Part shown: piece after piece, positions 1 through 7,220 of the stretch | How positions within the stretch are numbered: the first letter of the stretch is position 1 | Layout of the letters: every line of letters starts with the position of its first letter | Assembly: GCA_017436785.1 (NCBI GenBank) | Contig: JAFSCK010000010.1 | Coordinates: 1 to 41,044 of the forward strand | Source: Oscillospiraceae bacterium | Lineage (GTDB): Bacteria > Bacillota > Clostridia > Oscillospirales > Oscillospiraceae | Length of the DNA: 41,044 bases | Direction of reading: 5' to 3' | Translations under genes and position numbers: made by a program | The notes under the pieces: generated by a model | The model's input: only the letters and a program-made list of their open reading frames with translations | The model's database searches: none | Told to the model about the DNA's origin: nothing

Positions 1-867
1 ATGGTTCAGGCTATGATCCGTAACAAGAATAAGCGGAATCAGGAAAAGATCGAAGAGCTGCAGCTGTTTATTCAGCGGTTCTCCGCCAATAAATCCAAGG
101 CCAAGCAGGCTACCGCCCGCCGCAAGCTGCTGGACAAGCTGACTGTGGAAGAAATGCCCTGCTCCACCCGCCGGTATCCCTTCGTGGGCTTCATGCCTGA
201 GCGTGACCTGGGCAAGGACATCCTGACCGTCAAGGACGTTTCCGTCACCGTGGACGGCGAAAAGCTGCTGGACAAGGTCTATTTCTCCGTGGGCAAGAAC
301 GACAAGATCGCCTTTGTGGGTGAAAACGAGAAGGCTCAGACCGCTCTGTTCCAGATCCTGATGGGCGAGCTGGAGCCCGATGAAGGCTCCATCAAGTGGG
401 GCGTTTCCACCATCCGCTCCTACCTGCCCAAGGATAATACCGAGTATTTCGAGGGCAACAAGATGGAGCTGGTGGACTGGCTGCGCCAGTACTCCGCCAA
501 GAAGGACGATGTGTACCTCCGGGGCTTCCTTGGCCGTATGCTGTTCTCCAATGAAGACGTTTTCAAGCCTGTCAATGTCCTGTCCGGCGGCGAAAAGGTC
601 CGCTGCATGCTCTCTAAGATGATGCTCTCCGGCGCCAATGTGGTGCTGCTGGATCAGCCCACCAACCATCTGGACATGGAATCCATTCAGGCTGTCAACA
701 AGGGTCTGGAAGCCTTCCCCGGCGTTGTGCTGCTGGCTTCCCATGACCACGAAATGCTGACCTCCACCTGTAACCGCGTCATCGCCTTCCAGCCCGACGG
801 TACCATCATCGATAAGTATGGCACCTACGACGACTATCTGGAATGGATGGCACAGAATAAGAAGTAA
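1..867 (+). CDS. ABC-F family ATPase, C-terminal part (5' end outside window)
   Basis: This is the last ~288 residues of an ABC-F (YbiT-like) protein, a soluble ATPase family that acts on ribosomes. The fragment opens with the charged inter-domain linker (residues ~1-70), followed by the second nucleotide-binding domain. The signature LSGGEKVR and the Walker B/D-loop stretch DQPTNHLDMES are intact in position. The Walker A region reads GENEKAQTALF, so the lysine position is Gln113. The catalytic glutamate after the Walker B aspartate is Gln219 (codon CAG at 655-657). The domain therefore looks able to pair with its partner domain but unlikely to hydrolyse ATP normally. The first ATG is probably internal, because the family is over 500 residues long. 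Family assignment is secure; the function is inferred. Confidence 0.9.
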   Translation: MVQAMIRNKNKRNQEKIEELQLFIQRFSANKSKAKQATARRKLLDKLTVEEMPCSTRRYPFVGFMPERDLGKDILTVKDVSVTVDGEKLLDKVYFSVGKNDKIAFVGENEKAQTALFQILMGELEPDEGSIKWGVSTIRSYLPKDNTEYFEGNKMELVDWLRQYSAKKDDVYLRGFLGRMLFSNEDVFKPVNVLSGGEKVRCMLSKMMLSGANVVLLDQPTNHLDMESIQAVNKGLEAFPGVVLLASHDHEMLTSTCNRVIAFQPDGTIIDKYGTYDDYLEWMAQNKK

Positions 868-882
868 TTTGTCAATTATGCT

Positions 883-991
883 GTCATTCCGAGCCAGTGC
901 GCACACTGGCGTGGGAATCTCCCTGTTCGATGGACATTCCCTGTAATTTCAGGAGATTGCCACACCAGTCTGCGGACTGGTTCGCAATGAC
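883..991. repeat. Palindromic intergenic repeat, GTCATT family (copy 1)
   Basis: A 109-bp element that starts GTCATTCCGAGC and ends TTCGCAATGAC, so the ends are inverted repeats. It has an internal copy pair around GGGAATCTCC and GGAGATTGCC. Related copies lie at 7101-7191, 18408-18530, 25568-25690 and, in reduced form, 19546-19581. It fills nearly all the space between the ABC-F gene and argS, ending 25 bases before the argS start. No protein-coding capacity is seen. Confidence 0.8.
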
Positions 992-1016
992 ATGTATTTT
1001 AGGAGAATTAAGAATT

Positions 1017-2768
1017 ATGGAAAAAATCTTAGATATCATCACTGCCAAGATGCAGCAGGCCTTTGCAGAGGCCGGCTACGACGCATCCTTTGGCCGGGTC
1101 ACGGTTTCCAACCGGCCTGACCTGTGTGAATACCAGTGCAACGGCGCACTGGCAGCCGCCAAGCAGTATAAGTGCGCGCCTATCCAGATCGCCAAGGCTG
1201 TTGCCGAGAAGCTGGATGCTGCCGACTTCTCCATGGTGGATGCCGTCATGCCCGGCTTTATCAACCTGAAGCTTTCTGATGCCTTCCTGCGTAACTATCT
1301 GGAAGAAATGCGCACCACCGACAACTTCGGTGTCAACAAGCTGGGTGCCGGAAAGACCATCGTAGTGGACTACGGCGGACCCAACGTGGCAAAGCCCCTG
1401 CACATCGGTCACCTCCGCTCTGCCATTATCGGTGAAAGCCTGAAGCGGCTGTACAAGTTCTTTGGCTACAACACCATCGGCGATATCCACTTAGGCGACT
1501 GGGGATTGCAGATGGGCCTGATCATAACCGAGCTGCAGGAGCGCCAGCCTGACCTGTGCTACTTCGACCCCGACTACACCGGTGAATACCCCGCTGAGCC
1601 TCCCTTCACCATTTCCGAGCTGGAGGAGATCTATCCCGCCGCTTCTGCCAAGAAGAAGGCAGACGAAGCCTTTGCAGAAAAGGCCCATACTGCCACCTTC
1701 GAGCTGCAGAATGGCCGCCGGGGCTACCGGGCCATCTGGCAGCACATCATGAAGCTGTCCGTTGCGGACATGACCCGGATCTACAACAATCTGGATGTCC
1801 ACTTTGAGTCCTGGCTGGGCGAAAGCGATGCTGATCCCTTCATCCCCGCCATGATTGAGGATTTCAAGTCCAAGGGTCTGGCTGTGGAATCCGAGGGTGC
1901 TCTGGTAATCCCCGTTGCCGAGGAGAGCGACAAGAAGGAAGTACCTCCCTGCATTCTGGTGAAATCCGACGGCTCTGCCATCTATGCCACCACGGACCTT
2001 GCTACCATGGTCCAGCGCATGCAGGACTTTAAGCCCGATGAAATGCTGTATATCACCGACAAGCGGCAGGCCCTCCACTTTGAGCAGGTTTTCCGGGCTG
2101 CCAAGAAGGGCGGCATCCTGCCTCAGGAGTTCCCCGTGTCCCATCTGGGCTTCGGCACCATGAACGGAAAGGACGGCAAACCCTTCAAGACCCGTGACGG
2201 CGGTGTCATGCGCTTGGAGCAGCTGATCGCTGACATGACGGAGTTTGTCCGGGCAAAGGTGGTGGAGAACAAGATCGTGGAGGATTCCGAGGTGGAAGCC
2301 ACCACTGCCAAGATCGCACTGGCCGCTCTGAAATACGGCGACCTGAGCAACCAGCCCACCAAGGATTATGTCTTCGATATGGACCGCTTCGCCGCCTTTG
2401 AGGGCAACACCGGCCCCTATATCCTGTATACCATCGTCCGTGTCAAGTCCATTTTGGCCAAGTACGGTGCGTGGGAGCATCTGCCCATCCAGACCGCTGC
2501 CAATCCCTATGCCAAGGACCTGATGCTGGCCATCACCAAGTTCGGTCCCGCTCTGGAATCCGCGCTGAATGCCTCCGCCCCCAATCTGGTCTGCGCTTAT
2601 ATCTACGAGCTGGCCGGCTGCGTCAACAAGTTCTATCACGAGACGCGCATCCTCACCGAGGAAAACGAAGAACTGAAGGCCGGCTATATCGCCCTGATTG
2701 GCCTTGCCAAGAACATTTTGGAAACCTGCATCGGTATTCTGGGCTTCTCCGCACCGGAGAAAATGTAA
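1017..2768 (+). CDS. argS: Arginyl-tRNA synthetase
   Basis: Class I aminoacyl-tRNA synthetase of 583 residues that charges tRNA-Arg with arginine in the cytoplasm. Visible features in order are the N-terminal arginyl-specific domain (~1-110), the HIGH motif in KPLHIGHLRSAIIGE (~residue 125), the Rossmann core, and GKDGKPFKTRDGG in place of a classical KMSKS loop, as in the E. coli-type enzyme. The C-terminal DALR anticodon-binding domain contains the NTGPYILYTIVR segment and ends SAPEKM. The start at 1017 is chosen because AGGAG lies 11 bases upstream and the usual MEKI-type N-terminus follows. An earlier in-frame start at 897 would place the repeat element in the protein and is rejected. It is followed directly by a strong terminator. 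Confidence 0.97.
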   Translation: MEKILDIITAKMQQAFAEAGYDASFGRVTVSNRPDLCEYQCNGALAAAKQYKCAPIQIAKAVAEKLDAADFSMVDAVMPGFINLKLSDAFLRNYLEEMRTTDNFGVNKLGAGKTIVVDYGGPNVAKPLHIGHLRSAIIGESLKRLYKFFGYNTIGDIHLGDWGLQMGLIITELQERQPDLCYFDPDYTGEYPAEPPFTISELEEIYPAASAKKKADEAFAEKAHTATFELQNGRRGYRAIWQHIMKLSVADMTRIYNNLDVHFESWLGESDADPFIPAMIEDFKSKGLAVESEGALVIPVAEESDKKEVPPCILVKSDGSAIYATTDLATMVQRMQDFKPDEMLYITDKRQALHFEQVFRAAKKGGILPQEFPVSHLGFGTMNGKDGKPFKTRDGGVMRLEQLIADMTEFVRAKVVENKIVEDSEVEATTAKIALAALKYGDLSNQPTKDYVFDMDRFAAFEGNTGPYILYTIVRVKSILAKYGAWEHLPIQTAANPYAKDLMLAITKFGPALESALNASAPNLVCAYIYELAGCVNKFYHETRILTEENEELKAGYIALIGLAKNILETCIGILGFSAPEKM

Positions 2769-2774
2769 AAAATC

Positions 2775-2800
2775 AACGCCGTCCCAATTGGGACGGCGTT
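2775..2800. terminator. Bidirectional intrinsic terminator after argS
   Basis: A perfect 11-bp stem AACGCCGTCCC / GGGACGGCGTT with an AATT loop, followed by ATTTTT on the plus strand. It sits seven bases after the argS stop and overlaps the end of the convergent HTH gene, so it probably serves both. Confidence 0.9.
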
Positions 2801-2993
2801 ATTTTTGAAATCTGACAACCTCATTGGGCGTGCAGTCCAAGGCAAAGCACAGTTTTTCCAACGTAAGGAGTGTAATATTATTCCCCTTCTTAATGCTATC
2901 CAGTGTTTTGTTATCAATTCCCAATTTCAGCAGACGGTACTGGCTGATCCCTTTGCGCTGCATCGTTTCCCACAAGGGAGAATAATCGATCAT
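2799..2993 (-). CDS. Small Cro/C1-type HTH transcriptional regulator
   Basis: A 64-residue protein that is essentially one helix-turn-helix domain of the XRE/YozG-like type: ISQYRLLKLGIDNKTLDSIKK forms the HTH, followed by ITLLTLEKLCFALDCTPNEV. It probably binds DNA as a dimer. The start at 2993 is preferred because GGAAGGTGG lies just upstream in mRNA sense; a GTG at 3011 would put that ribosome site inside the coding region. It is divergent from the small gene at 3102. A 13-bp palindrome between them is a candidate operator. The target is unknown. Confidence 0.8.
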   Translation of the reverse strand: MIDYSPLWETMQRKGISQYRLLKLGIDNKTLDSIKKGNNITLLTLEKLCFALDCTPNEVVRFQK

Positions 2994-3053
2994 GAACCGC
3001 CCACCTTCCACAGAATTTGGCTTTATTATATGGAAGTTTTTCTTCTTTTGATA

Positions 3054-3082
3054 TTGTGGAGATAATCACAATGTGATATAGT
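3054..3082 (+). promoter_or_regulatory. Candidate promoter with embedded 13-bp palindrome
   Basis: TTGTGG (3054-3059) and TATAGT (3077-3082) with a 17-bp spacer point towards the small gene at 3102. Inside the spacer is the perfect palindrome ATCACAATGTGAT (3065-3077), touching the -10 box, where a repressor would block RNA polymerase. The divergent HTH protein is the natural candidate ligand. The predicted leader would be very short, so the exact start is uncertain. Confidence 0.45.
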
Positions 3083-3101
3083 ATAGGTGGGAGGGATTTC
3101 A

Positions 3102-3317
3102 ATGACGATAGACAAAATTATTCAACAAGTAGCAAAAAAACACCACACCACCCCAGAAATCGTTCGTAAAGAGATGGAACTAGCAATGGCGCAGGCACAA
3201 AAAAGCACCAACCCAAAAGTTCAGGCACTATGGGCCGCCATCCCTCACAAGGGTGAACAGATCACACTGGAAGAATTTATCGAGTATGCCGCAATGATTG
3301 TTAGTGCTATTTCCTGA
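3102..3317 (+). CDS. Small helical protein resembling the Spo0A C-terminal domain
   Basis: A 71-residue protein, MTIDKIIQQVAKKHHTTPEI at the start, then VRKEMELAMAQAQKSTNPKV and an acidic end. The VAKKHHTTPEIVRKEMELAM stretch resembles the recognition-helix part of the Spo0A effector domain (IAKKFNTTASRVERAIRHAI in Spo0A, from memory). Small proteins of this kind occur in Clostridia, usually without known function. The ATG at 3102 follows GGTGGGAGG at good spacing; a GTG at 3087 would lie inside that ribosome site. It lacks a receiver domain, so it is not Spo0A itself. The family call is tentative. Confidence 0.6.
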   Translation: MTIDKIIQQVAKKHHTTPEIVRKEMELAMAQAQKSTNPKVQALWAAIPHKGEQITLEEFIEYAAMIVSAIS

Positions 3318-3340
3318 CACATTTCTTCTAATCGCAAAAT

Positions 3341-3478
3341 GTAGGGCGGGGTCATGACCCCGCCGGGCACTATCGATGCCCACACAGTGTCGTTTTGGTG
3401 CATAATGTGACGTTTAGCACCTATTTTACAATGTTAAAAATTACCACCGGGTCGGCGGGGTCAGTGTCCCCGCCCTAC
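3341..3478. repeat. Inverted-repeat element, GTAGGG family (copy 1)
   Basis: A 138-bp element beginning GTAGGGCGGGGTCATGACCC and ending with GTCAGTGTCCCCGCCCTAC. Each end is itself near-palindromic and the two ends are inverted copies. The interior (~85 bp) is AT-rich without an ORF. A copy of nearly equal length (139 bp) with the same ends but a different interior lies at 14765-14903. It fills most of the 3318-3605 gap. Confidence 0.75.
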
Positions 3479-3538
3479 AGTAGCCGGTACGACAGATTAC
3501 GATTTCCACATTTTTGGTTCCTTTTACCACATTTGCTC

Positions 3539-3567
3539 TTGTGTTCTCTGTATTCTTACGCTATAAT
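3539..3567 (+). promoter_or_regulatory. Sigma-A-type promoter for the TIM-barrel isomerase gene
   Basis: TTGTGT (3539-3544), a 17-bp spacer and a perfect TATAAT (3562-3567), about 40 bases before the start codon at 3606. Confidence 0.65.
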
Positions 3568-3605
3568 AAACAAGGAATAATAAAAAAAGTAAGGAGAGAT
3601 GCCCC

Positions 3606-4502
3606 ATGAAGTTATCTGTTTATACCGTCAGCCTGCCTGAATACGATCTGGCCGAGTCCGTTGCCGTCCTGAAGGAAATGGGCTACGAAGGTGTTGAGTG
3701 GCGCGTTGACAAAACCGAAGGCGAGTCCCCTCTGAAGGCCATGTTTGCCAATCTGCCCAAGGAGCAGCAGTTCGCCTTCCGTTACTGGACCGACAACCAC
3801 TCCACTCTGAACGTGGACGACATCATGAACGAATGCCAGAAGGTCAAGGCCCTGTGCGACGAGGCTGGCCTCACCATCTGCAACCTGGCCACCACTCTGA
3901 AGGGCAAGCCCGAGGAGATGGAGAATACCATCGCCGCCGCTGCTGCCATCGGCTGCAAGACCGTCCGCGGCCCCATGGCTACCTACGATCCCAACCGTCC
4001 CTACTGGGAGCAGTTCAATGAGTACCGGGCTTATCTGAAGGAGTGCGAGCCCCTGCTGAAGAAGTACGGTGTCAAGTTCCTGATCGAGACCCACCATGGC
4101 ATGATGATCTCCTCCGCTTCCTCCGCAATGCGCGTTCTGGACGGCTTCGATCCCGAATACTTCGGCCTGATCTATGACCCCGGCAACATGGTCTACGAAG
4201 GCTATGAAGCATATCAGCTGGGCTTCGAGATGCTGGGCAAGTACCTGGCTCACGTCCATGTGAAGAACGCTGTTCTGTCCCCCGCCGGTGAGGATGAGTT
4301 CGGTGCTACCAAGTATGCTCAGACCTGGGCTCCCATGAAGAAGGGCTCCGCTAACCTGGCCGCTCTGATCAAGGCTCTGAAGAAGGTCGGCTACGACGGC
4401 TGGCTGTCCGTGGAAGACTTCTCCAACGAGAAGCCCACCCGGGAAAAGCTGGAAGAGAACATTGCTTACCTGAAGCAGCTCATTGAAGCAGCAAAGGCCT
4501 AA
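3606..4502 (+). CDS. Sugar phosphate isomerase/epimerase-like TIM-barrel protein
   Basis: A 298-residue AP-endonuclease-2/xylose-isomerase-type TIM barrel. The probable metal ligands are visible in order: Glu in FLIETHHGM (~residue 160), Asp in LIYDPGNM (~193), His in AHVHVKNA (~219) and Glu in WLSVEDFSNE (~267). Members interconvert keto- and aldo-sugars or their phosphates; the substrate here cannot be read from sequence. The start has AAGGAGAG 9 bases upstream. It is a single gene, closed off by a terminator, with its own promoter. It is not a DNA-repair endonuclease IV, which has more His ligands and different context. Confidence 0.85.
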   Translation: MKLSVYTVSLPEYDLAESVAVLKEMGYEGVEWRVDKTEGESPLKAMFANLPKEQQFAFRYWTDNHSTLNVDDIMNECQKVKALCDEAGLTICNLATTLKGKPEEMENTIAAAAAIGCKTVRGPMATYDPNRPYWEQFNEYRAYLKECEPLLKKYGVKFLIETHHGMMISSASSAMRVLDGFDPEYFGLIYDPGNMVYEGYEAYQLGFEMLGKYLAHVHVKNAVLSPAGEDEFGATKYAQTWAPMKKGSANLAALIKALKKVGYDGWLSVEDFSNEKPTREKLEENIAYLKQLIEAAKA

Positions 4503-4515
4503 TTCCTACATATGC

Positions 4516-4550
4516 AAAAACGAGACCGTCAAAAGCGGTCTCGTTTTTTT
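4516..4550. terminator. Bidirectional intrinsic terminator
   Basis: The stem CGAGACCG (4521-4528) / CGGTCTCG (4536-4543) is flanked by AAAAA on one side and TTTTTTT on the other. It separates the plus-strand isomerase gene from the convergent ABC exporter. Confidence 0.9.
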
Positions 4551-4552
4551 CA

Positions 4553-4569
4553 TAGGGCGGCTTGCCCTA
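4553..4569. repeat. Minimal GTAGGG-family hairpin
   Basis: TAGGGC (4553-4558) and GCCCTA (4564-4569) enclose GGCTT. The ends match the GTAGGG...CCCTAC termini of the longer elements, so it may be a stripped-down copy. It sits between the terminator and the end of the ABC exporter gene. Confidence 0.5.
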
Positions 4570-4580
4570 CAGCATACGTT

Positions 4581-6344
4581 TTACTTCATCGCTTCCAGTG
4601 CCAGCGCATTCTGGGTGGTGTACAGCTGGGAATAGATGCCGCCGGTATGGAGAAGCTCCTCGTGGGTGCCGCATTCGGTGATGATGCCATCGGCAATGGA
4701 CACGATGCGGCTGGCATTGCGAATGGTACTCAGGCGGTGGGCAATGATCAGGGTGGTGCGGCCCACGGCCAGATTGTCGAAGGCCCGCTGGATCTTGGCT
4801 TCTGTGACGGAATCCAGTGCGGAGGTTGCTTCGTCCAAGATCAGGATGGGCGGATTCTTCAGGAAGATCCGGGCAATGGCCACACGCTGCTTCTGTCCGC
4901 CGGAGAGCAGAGTGCCCCGCTCGCCTACATAGGTGTTGAAGCCCTCGGGCATGGCCAGAATGTCCTCATAAATCTCTGCCTTCTTTGCTGCCTCAATCAC
5001 TTCCTCCATGGTAGCATCTGGCTTACCGTAGCGGATGTTTTCAAAAATGGTATCAGCAAACAGGAAGACCTCCTGCTGGACGATGCCAATGTTCTCGTGA
5101 ATGCTTCTCTGGGTCACATCCCGGATATCCAGTCCGTCGATGGCAATGGAGCCGGTGGACACATCATAGAATCGGGGGATCAGCTGGCAAAGGGTGGTCT
5201 TACCGCCGCCGGAGGGGCCCACGATGGCGATGGTCTCGCCGGGCTTCACGGTAACGGACACATCGTGGAGTACATCCAGATCCCCGTCATAGGCAAAGGA
5301 CACCTTGTCCACGGTGATTTCGCCCTTTACATTCTGCAAAGTCTTTGCATCCTTCTTATCCTGAATCGTCGGCTCCATGCGCATCACATCCACGAAACGG
5401 CTCAAGCCGGCAAAGCCGTTGGCAAACATCTCGGAGAAGCTGGAAAGCTTTCGCATAGGGCTGACAAAGGAGGCAATATACAGGTTAAAGGTGATGAGAT
5501 CCCGGTAATCCATTTCGCCCTGCATGACGTAGTAGCCGCCAAAGCCGATGACGATGACATTCAAGCTGCACAAAAAGAACTCGATGGAGCTGTGGAACAT
5601 GCCCATTGCCTTGTGAAACTCCCGCTTGGAAGTCTTGAACTGCTCATTGGCAGCATTGAAGCGGCTGCTTTCCGTTTCTTCGTTGGCAAAGGCCTTTGCC
5701 GTGCGGACACCGCTGAGGCTGCTTTCGATTTCCTGATTGATGTGTCCCAGCTTTTCCTTTGCAGCAGCGGAGGCCCGGCTCATGCGCTTGCGCATGGTCA
5801 TGACCACAATGAGGAAAATGGGAATGGTCAGAGCCACCACCACTGCCAGCTGCCAGCGGATGGAGGCCATCACCGTCAGAGCGCCGCAGATGGTGAGCAC
5901 GCTGGTCAGCAGGTCCTCCGGACCGTGGTGGGCCAATTCCGTCAGTTCAAACAGGTCAGAGGTCAATCTCGCCATCAGCTTGCCGGTACGGTTACGGTCG
6001 TAAAAGTCGAAGCTCAGCTCCTGCATATGGGCAAACAGGTCCTTTCGGATGTCTGCTTCCACCCGGATGCCGAAGGTGTGGCCGTAATAGGCCACAATAT
6101 AGTTGAGAAAGGACCGCAGCACATAGCAGCACACCACCGCAATCATGATGGTGAAGAAGGTGCGGTACATCTGATTGGGCAGCATTTCATACAGGGCATT
6201 TCTCGTCACCAGAGGGAACATCAGGTCGATGGCTGCGATGCCCACGGCGCAGGCAACGTCGATGGCGAAAAGCTTTTTGTGGTTTTTAAAATAGCCTAAA
6301 AAAATCGCTAAAGGGGATTTGGTTTGAAAATCCAGTTTGGTCAT
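4581..6344 (-). CDS. ABC exporter, fused permease and ATPase
   Basis: A 587-residue type I ABC half-exporter that works as a dimer in the cytoplasmic membrane. The N-terminal half carries the six-helix transmembrane domain (first helix after FKNHKKLFAI). The C-terminal domain has Walker A GPSGGGKTTL, Q-loop region IVQQEVFLF, signature LSGGQKQR, Walker B ILILDEATSALD with the catalytic Glu present, and the switch His in IIAHRLST. The start at 6344 has GGAGG 8 bases upstream; the in-frame start at 6389 lies in the promoter. The substrate is unknown: lipid, peptide and drug exporters all share this layout. It is a single-gene unit. Confidence 0.93.
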   Translation of the reverse strand: MTKLDFQTKSPLAIFLGYFKNHKKLFAIDVACAVGIAAIDLMFPLVTRNALYEMLPNQMYRTFFTIMIAVVCCYVLRSFLNYIVAYYGHTFGIRVEADIRKDLFAHMQELSFDFYDRNRTGKLMARLTSDLFELTELAHHGPEDLLTSVLTICGALTVMASIRWQLAVVVALTIPIFLIVVMTMRKRMSRASAAAKEKLGHINQEIESSLSGVRTAKAFANEETESSRFNAANEQFKTSKREFHKAMGMFHSSIEFFLCSLNVIVIGFGGYYVMQGEMDYRDLITFNLYIASFVSPMRKLSSFSEMFANGFAGLSRFVDVMRMEPTIQDKKDAKTLQNVKGEITVDKVSFAYDGDLDVLHDVSVTVKPGETIAIVGPSGGGKTTLCQLIPRFYDVSTGSIAIDGLDIRDVTQRSIHENIGIVQQEVFLFADTIFENIRYGKPDATMEEVIEAAKKAEIYEDILAMPEGFNTYVGERGTLLSGGQKQRVAIARIFLKNPPILILDEATSALDSVTEAKIQRAFDNLAVGRTTLIIAHRLSTIRNASRIVSIADGIITECGTHEELLHTGGIYSQLYTTQNALALEAMK

Positions 6345-6369
6345 AGCACAGCCTCCATTTCTTAAGAAT

Positions 6370-6397
6370 ATTATACTATATTTTGTCAAGGATACAA
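6370..6397 (-). promoter_or_regulatory. Promoter of the ABC exporter
   Basis: On the minus strand TTGTAT (6397-6392), a 16-bp spacer and TATAAT (6375-6370). A consensus TTGACA at 6389-6384 lies within the same stretch but is too close to this -10 box to pair with it. Confidence 0.5.
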
Positions 6398-6443
6398 TTC
6401 CCAGTCTTCCGAAACTGCGTAGTTTATGATAGAATGAGAATTA

Positions 6444-6470
6444 TAGGGCAGAGTCATGACCCCGCCCTAC
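6444..6470. repeat. Short GTAGGG-family hairpin element
   Basis: TAGGGCAGAGTCATGACCCC continues to GCCCTAC at 6470. It is a single imperfect palindrome matching one arm of the longer elements (ends TAGGG/CCCTAC, core GTCATGAC). It lies in the leader of the pseudouridine synthase gene, 21 bases before its start. Confidence 0.65.
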
Positions 6471-6491
6471 GATTTTCCTTAGGAGTTTATT

Positions 6492-7079
6492 ATGGAAATT
6501 CTCTATTCTGACAAACAAATTGCCGTCTGCGTCAAGCCTGTGGGTTTGGATTCTGAAATGGAGGTCCCTGCCGCACTGAAAGAGCAGCTGGGAGGGGAAA
6601 TTTTCCCCATCCACCGGCTGGATAAGAACGTGGGAGGCGTTATGGTCTTCGCCCGTACCAAACAGGCGGCCGCTTCATTGTCCAAGGCCGTGCAGGAGGG
6701 TGCCATGGTCAAGGAGTATGTGGCCATGGTCCACGGAACGCCCCCGGAAAGCGGTGACTGGGAGGATCTTCTGTGGAAGGACAGCAAAAAGAATAAGGTT
6801 TTTGTGGTCAAACGCCAGCGTGCGGGGGTGAAAAAAGCCAGGCTGGAATTTACCCGGCTGTCCGCCGGAGAAACCAGCCTTGTCCATGTACGGCTCCACA
6901 CCGGGCGCAGCCACCAGATCCGGGTCCAGTTCTCCAGCCGGGGGTTTCCGCTGGTGGGAGACCACAAATACGGTTCCCGGGATGAACGGAAAGAGCCTAT
7001 GCTGTTTTCCTGCCGTATCACCTTCCCCTATCAGGGCGAAACGAAAGTTTTTGAGAAATTCCCGGAGTGGGCAAAATAA
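6492..7079 (+). CDS. RluA-family pseudouridine synthase
   Basis: A 195-residue enzyme that isomerises uridine to pseudouridine in rRNA or tRNA. The catalytic motif HRLDKNVGGVMVF contains the essential Asp (~residue 43). The RluA-type segments VHVRLHTGRSHQIRVQ and PLVGDHKYG follow. It is shorter than RluA/RluD (over 220 residues) and lacks an S4 domain, like many small clostridial members, so the target site cannot be assigned. TTAGGAG lies 8 bases before the ATG. A weak promoter (TTCCGA at 6407, TAGAAT at 6430) is possible upstream. Confidence 0.92.
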   Translation: MEILYSDKQIAVCVKPVGLDSEMEVPAALKEQLGGEIFPIHRLDKNVGGVMVFARTKQAAASLSKAVQEGAMVKEYVAMVHGTPPESGDWEDLLWKDSKKNKVFVVKRQRAGVKKARLEFTRLSAGETSLVHVRLHTGRSHQIRVQFSSRGFPLVGDHKYGSRDERKEPMLFSCRITFPYQGETKVFEKFPEWAK

Positions 7080-7082
7080 AAT

Positions 7083-7212
7083 GCGGAGTGTCGCAATACT
7101 GTCATTCCGAGCCAGTGCGCTTAAGTGGCGTGGGAATCCCCTTCGATTGGAGGAGATTGTCACACCAGTCTGAGGACTGATTCGCAATGACACGTTTTTT
7201 GTCACACTCCGC
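7083..7212. terminator. Terminator-like stem with a repeat element in its loop
   Basis: GCGGAGTGT (7083-7091) pairs with ACACTCCGC (7204-7212), followed by GTTTTATTT. AAAATGC and GCGTTTT flanks extend the symmetry. The 91-bp GTCATT-family repeat occupies the loop. This looks like an ordinary bidirectional terminator between two convergent genes that was opened by insertion. Confidence 0.55.
7101..7191. repeat. Palindromic intergenic repeat, GTCATT family (copy 2)
   Basis: A 91-bp element starting GTCATTCCGAGCCAGTGCGC and ending GATTCGCAATGAC. It shares AGGAGATTGTCACACCAGTC with copy 1 apart from single-base changes. It lies between the convergent rluA-like and MATE genes, inside the terminator stem. 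Confidence 0.8.
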
Positions 7213-7220
7213 GTTTTATT

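Noticed and set aside
897-1016. N-terminal extension of argS from an upstream start
   Set aside because: The stretch is the palindromic repeat element; the normal ArgRS N-terminus and ribosome site are at 1017.
3341-3478. CRISPR-like or riboswitch interpretation of the GC-rich repeats
   Set aside because: There are only two inverted arms per site, no regular direct repeats with spacers, and copies occur at unrelated genes.
4512-6299. 595-codon plus-strand open frame opposite the ABC exporter
   Set aside because: It starts in a terminator and has no recognisable domain; the minus strand encodes a complete ABC exporter with all motifs.
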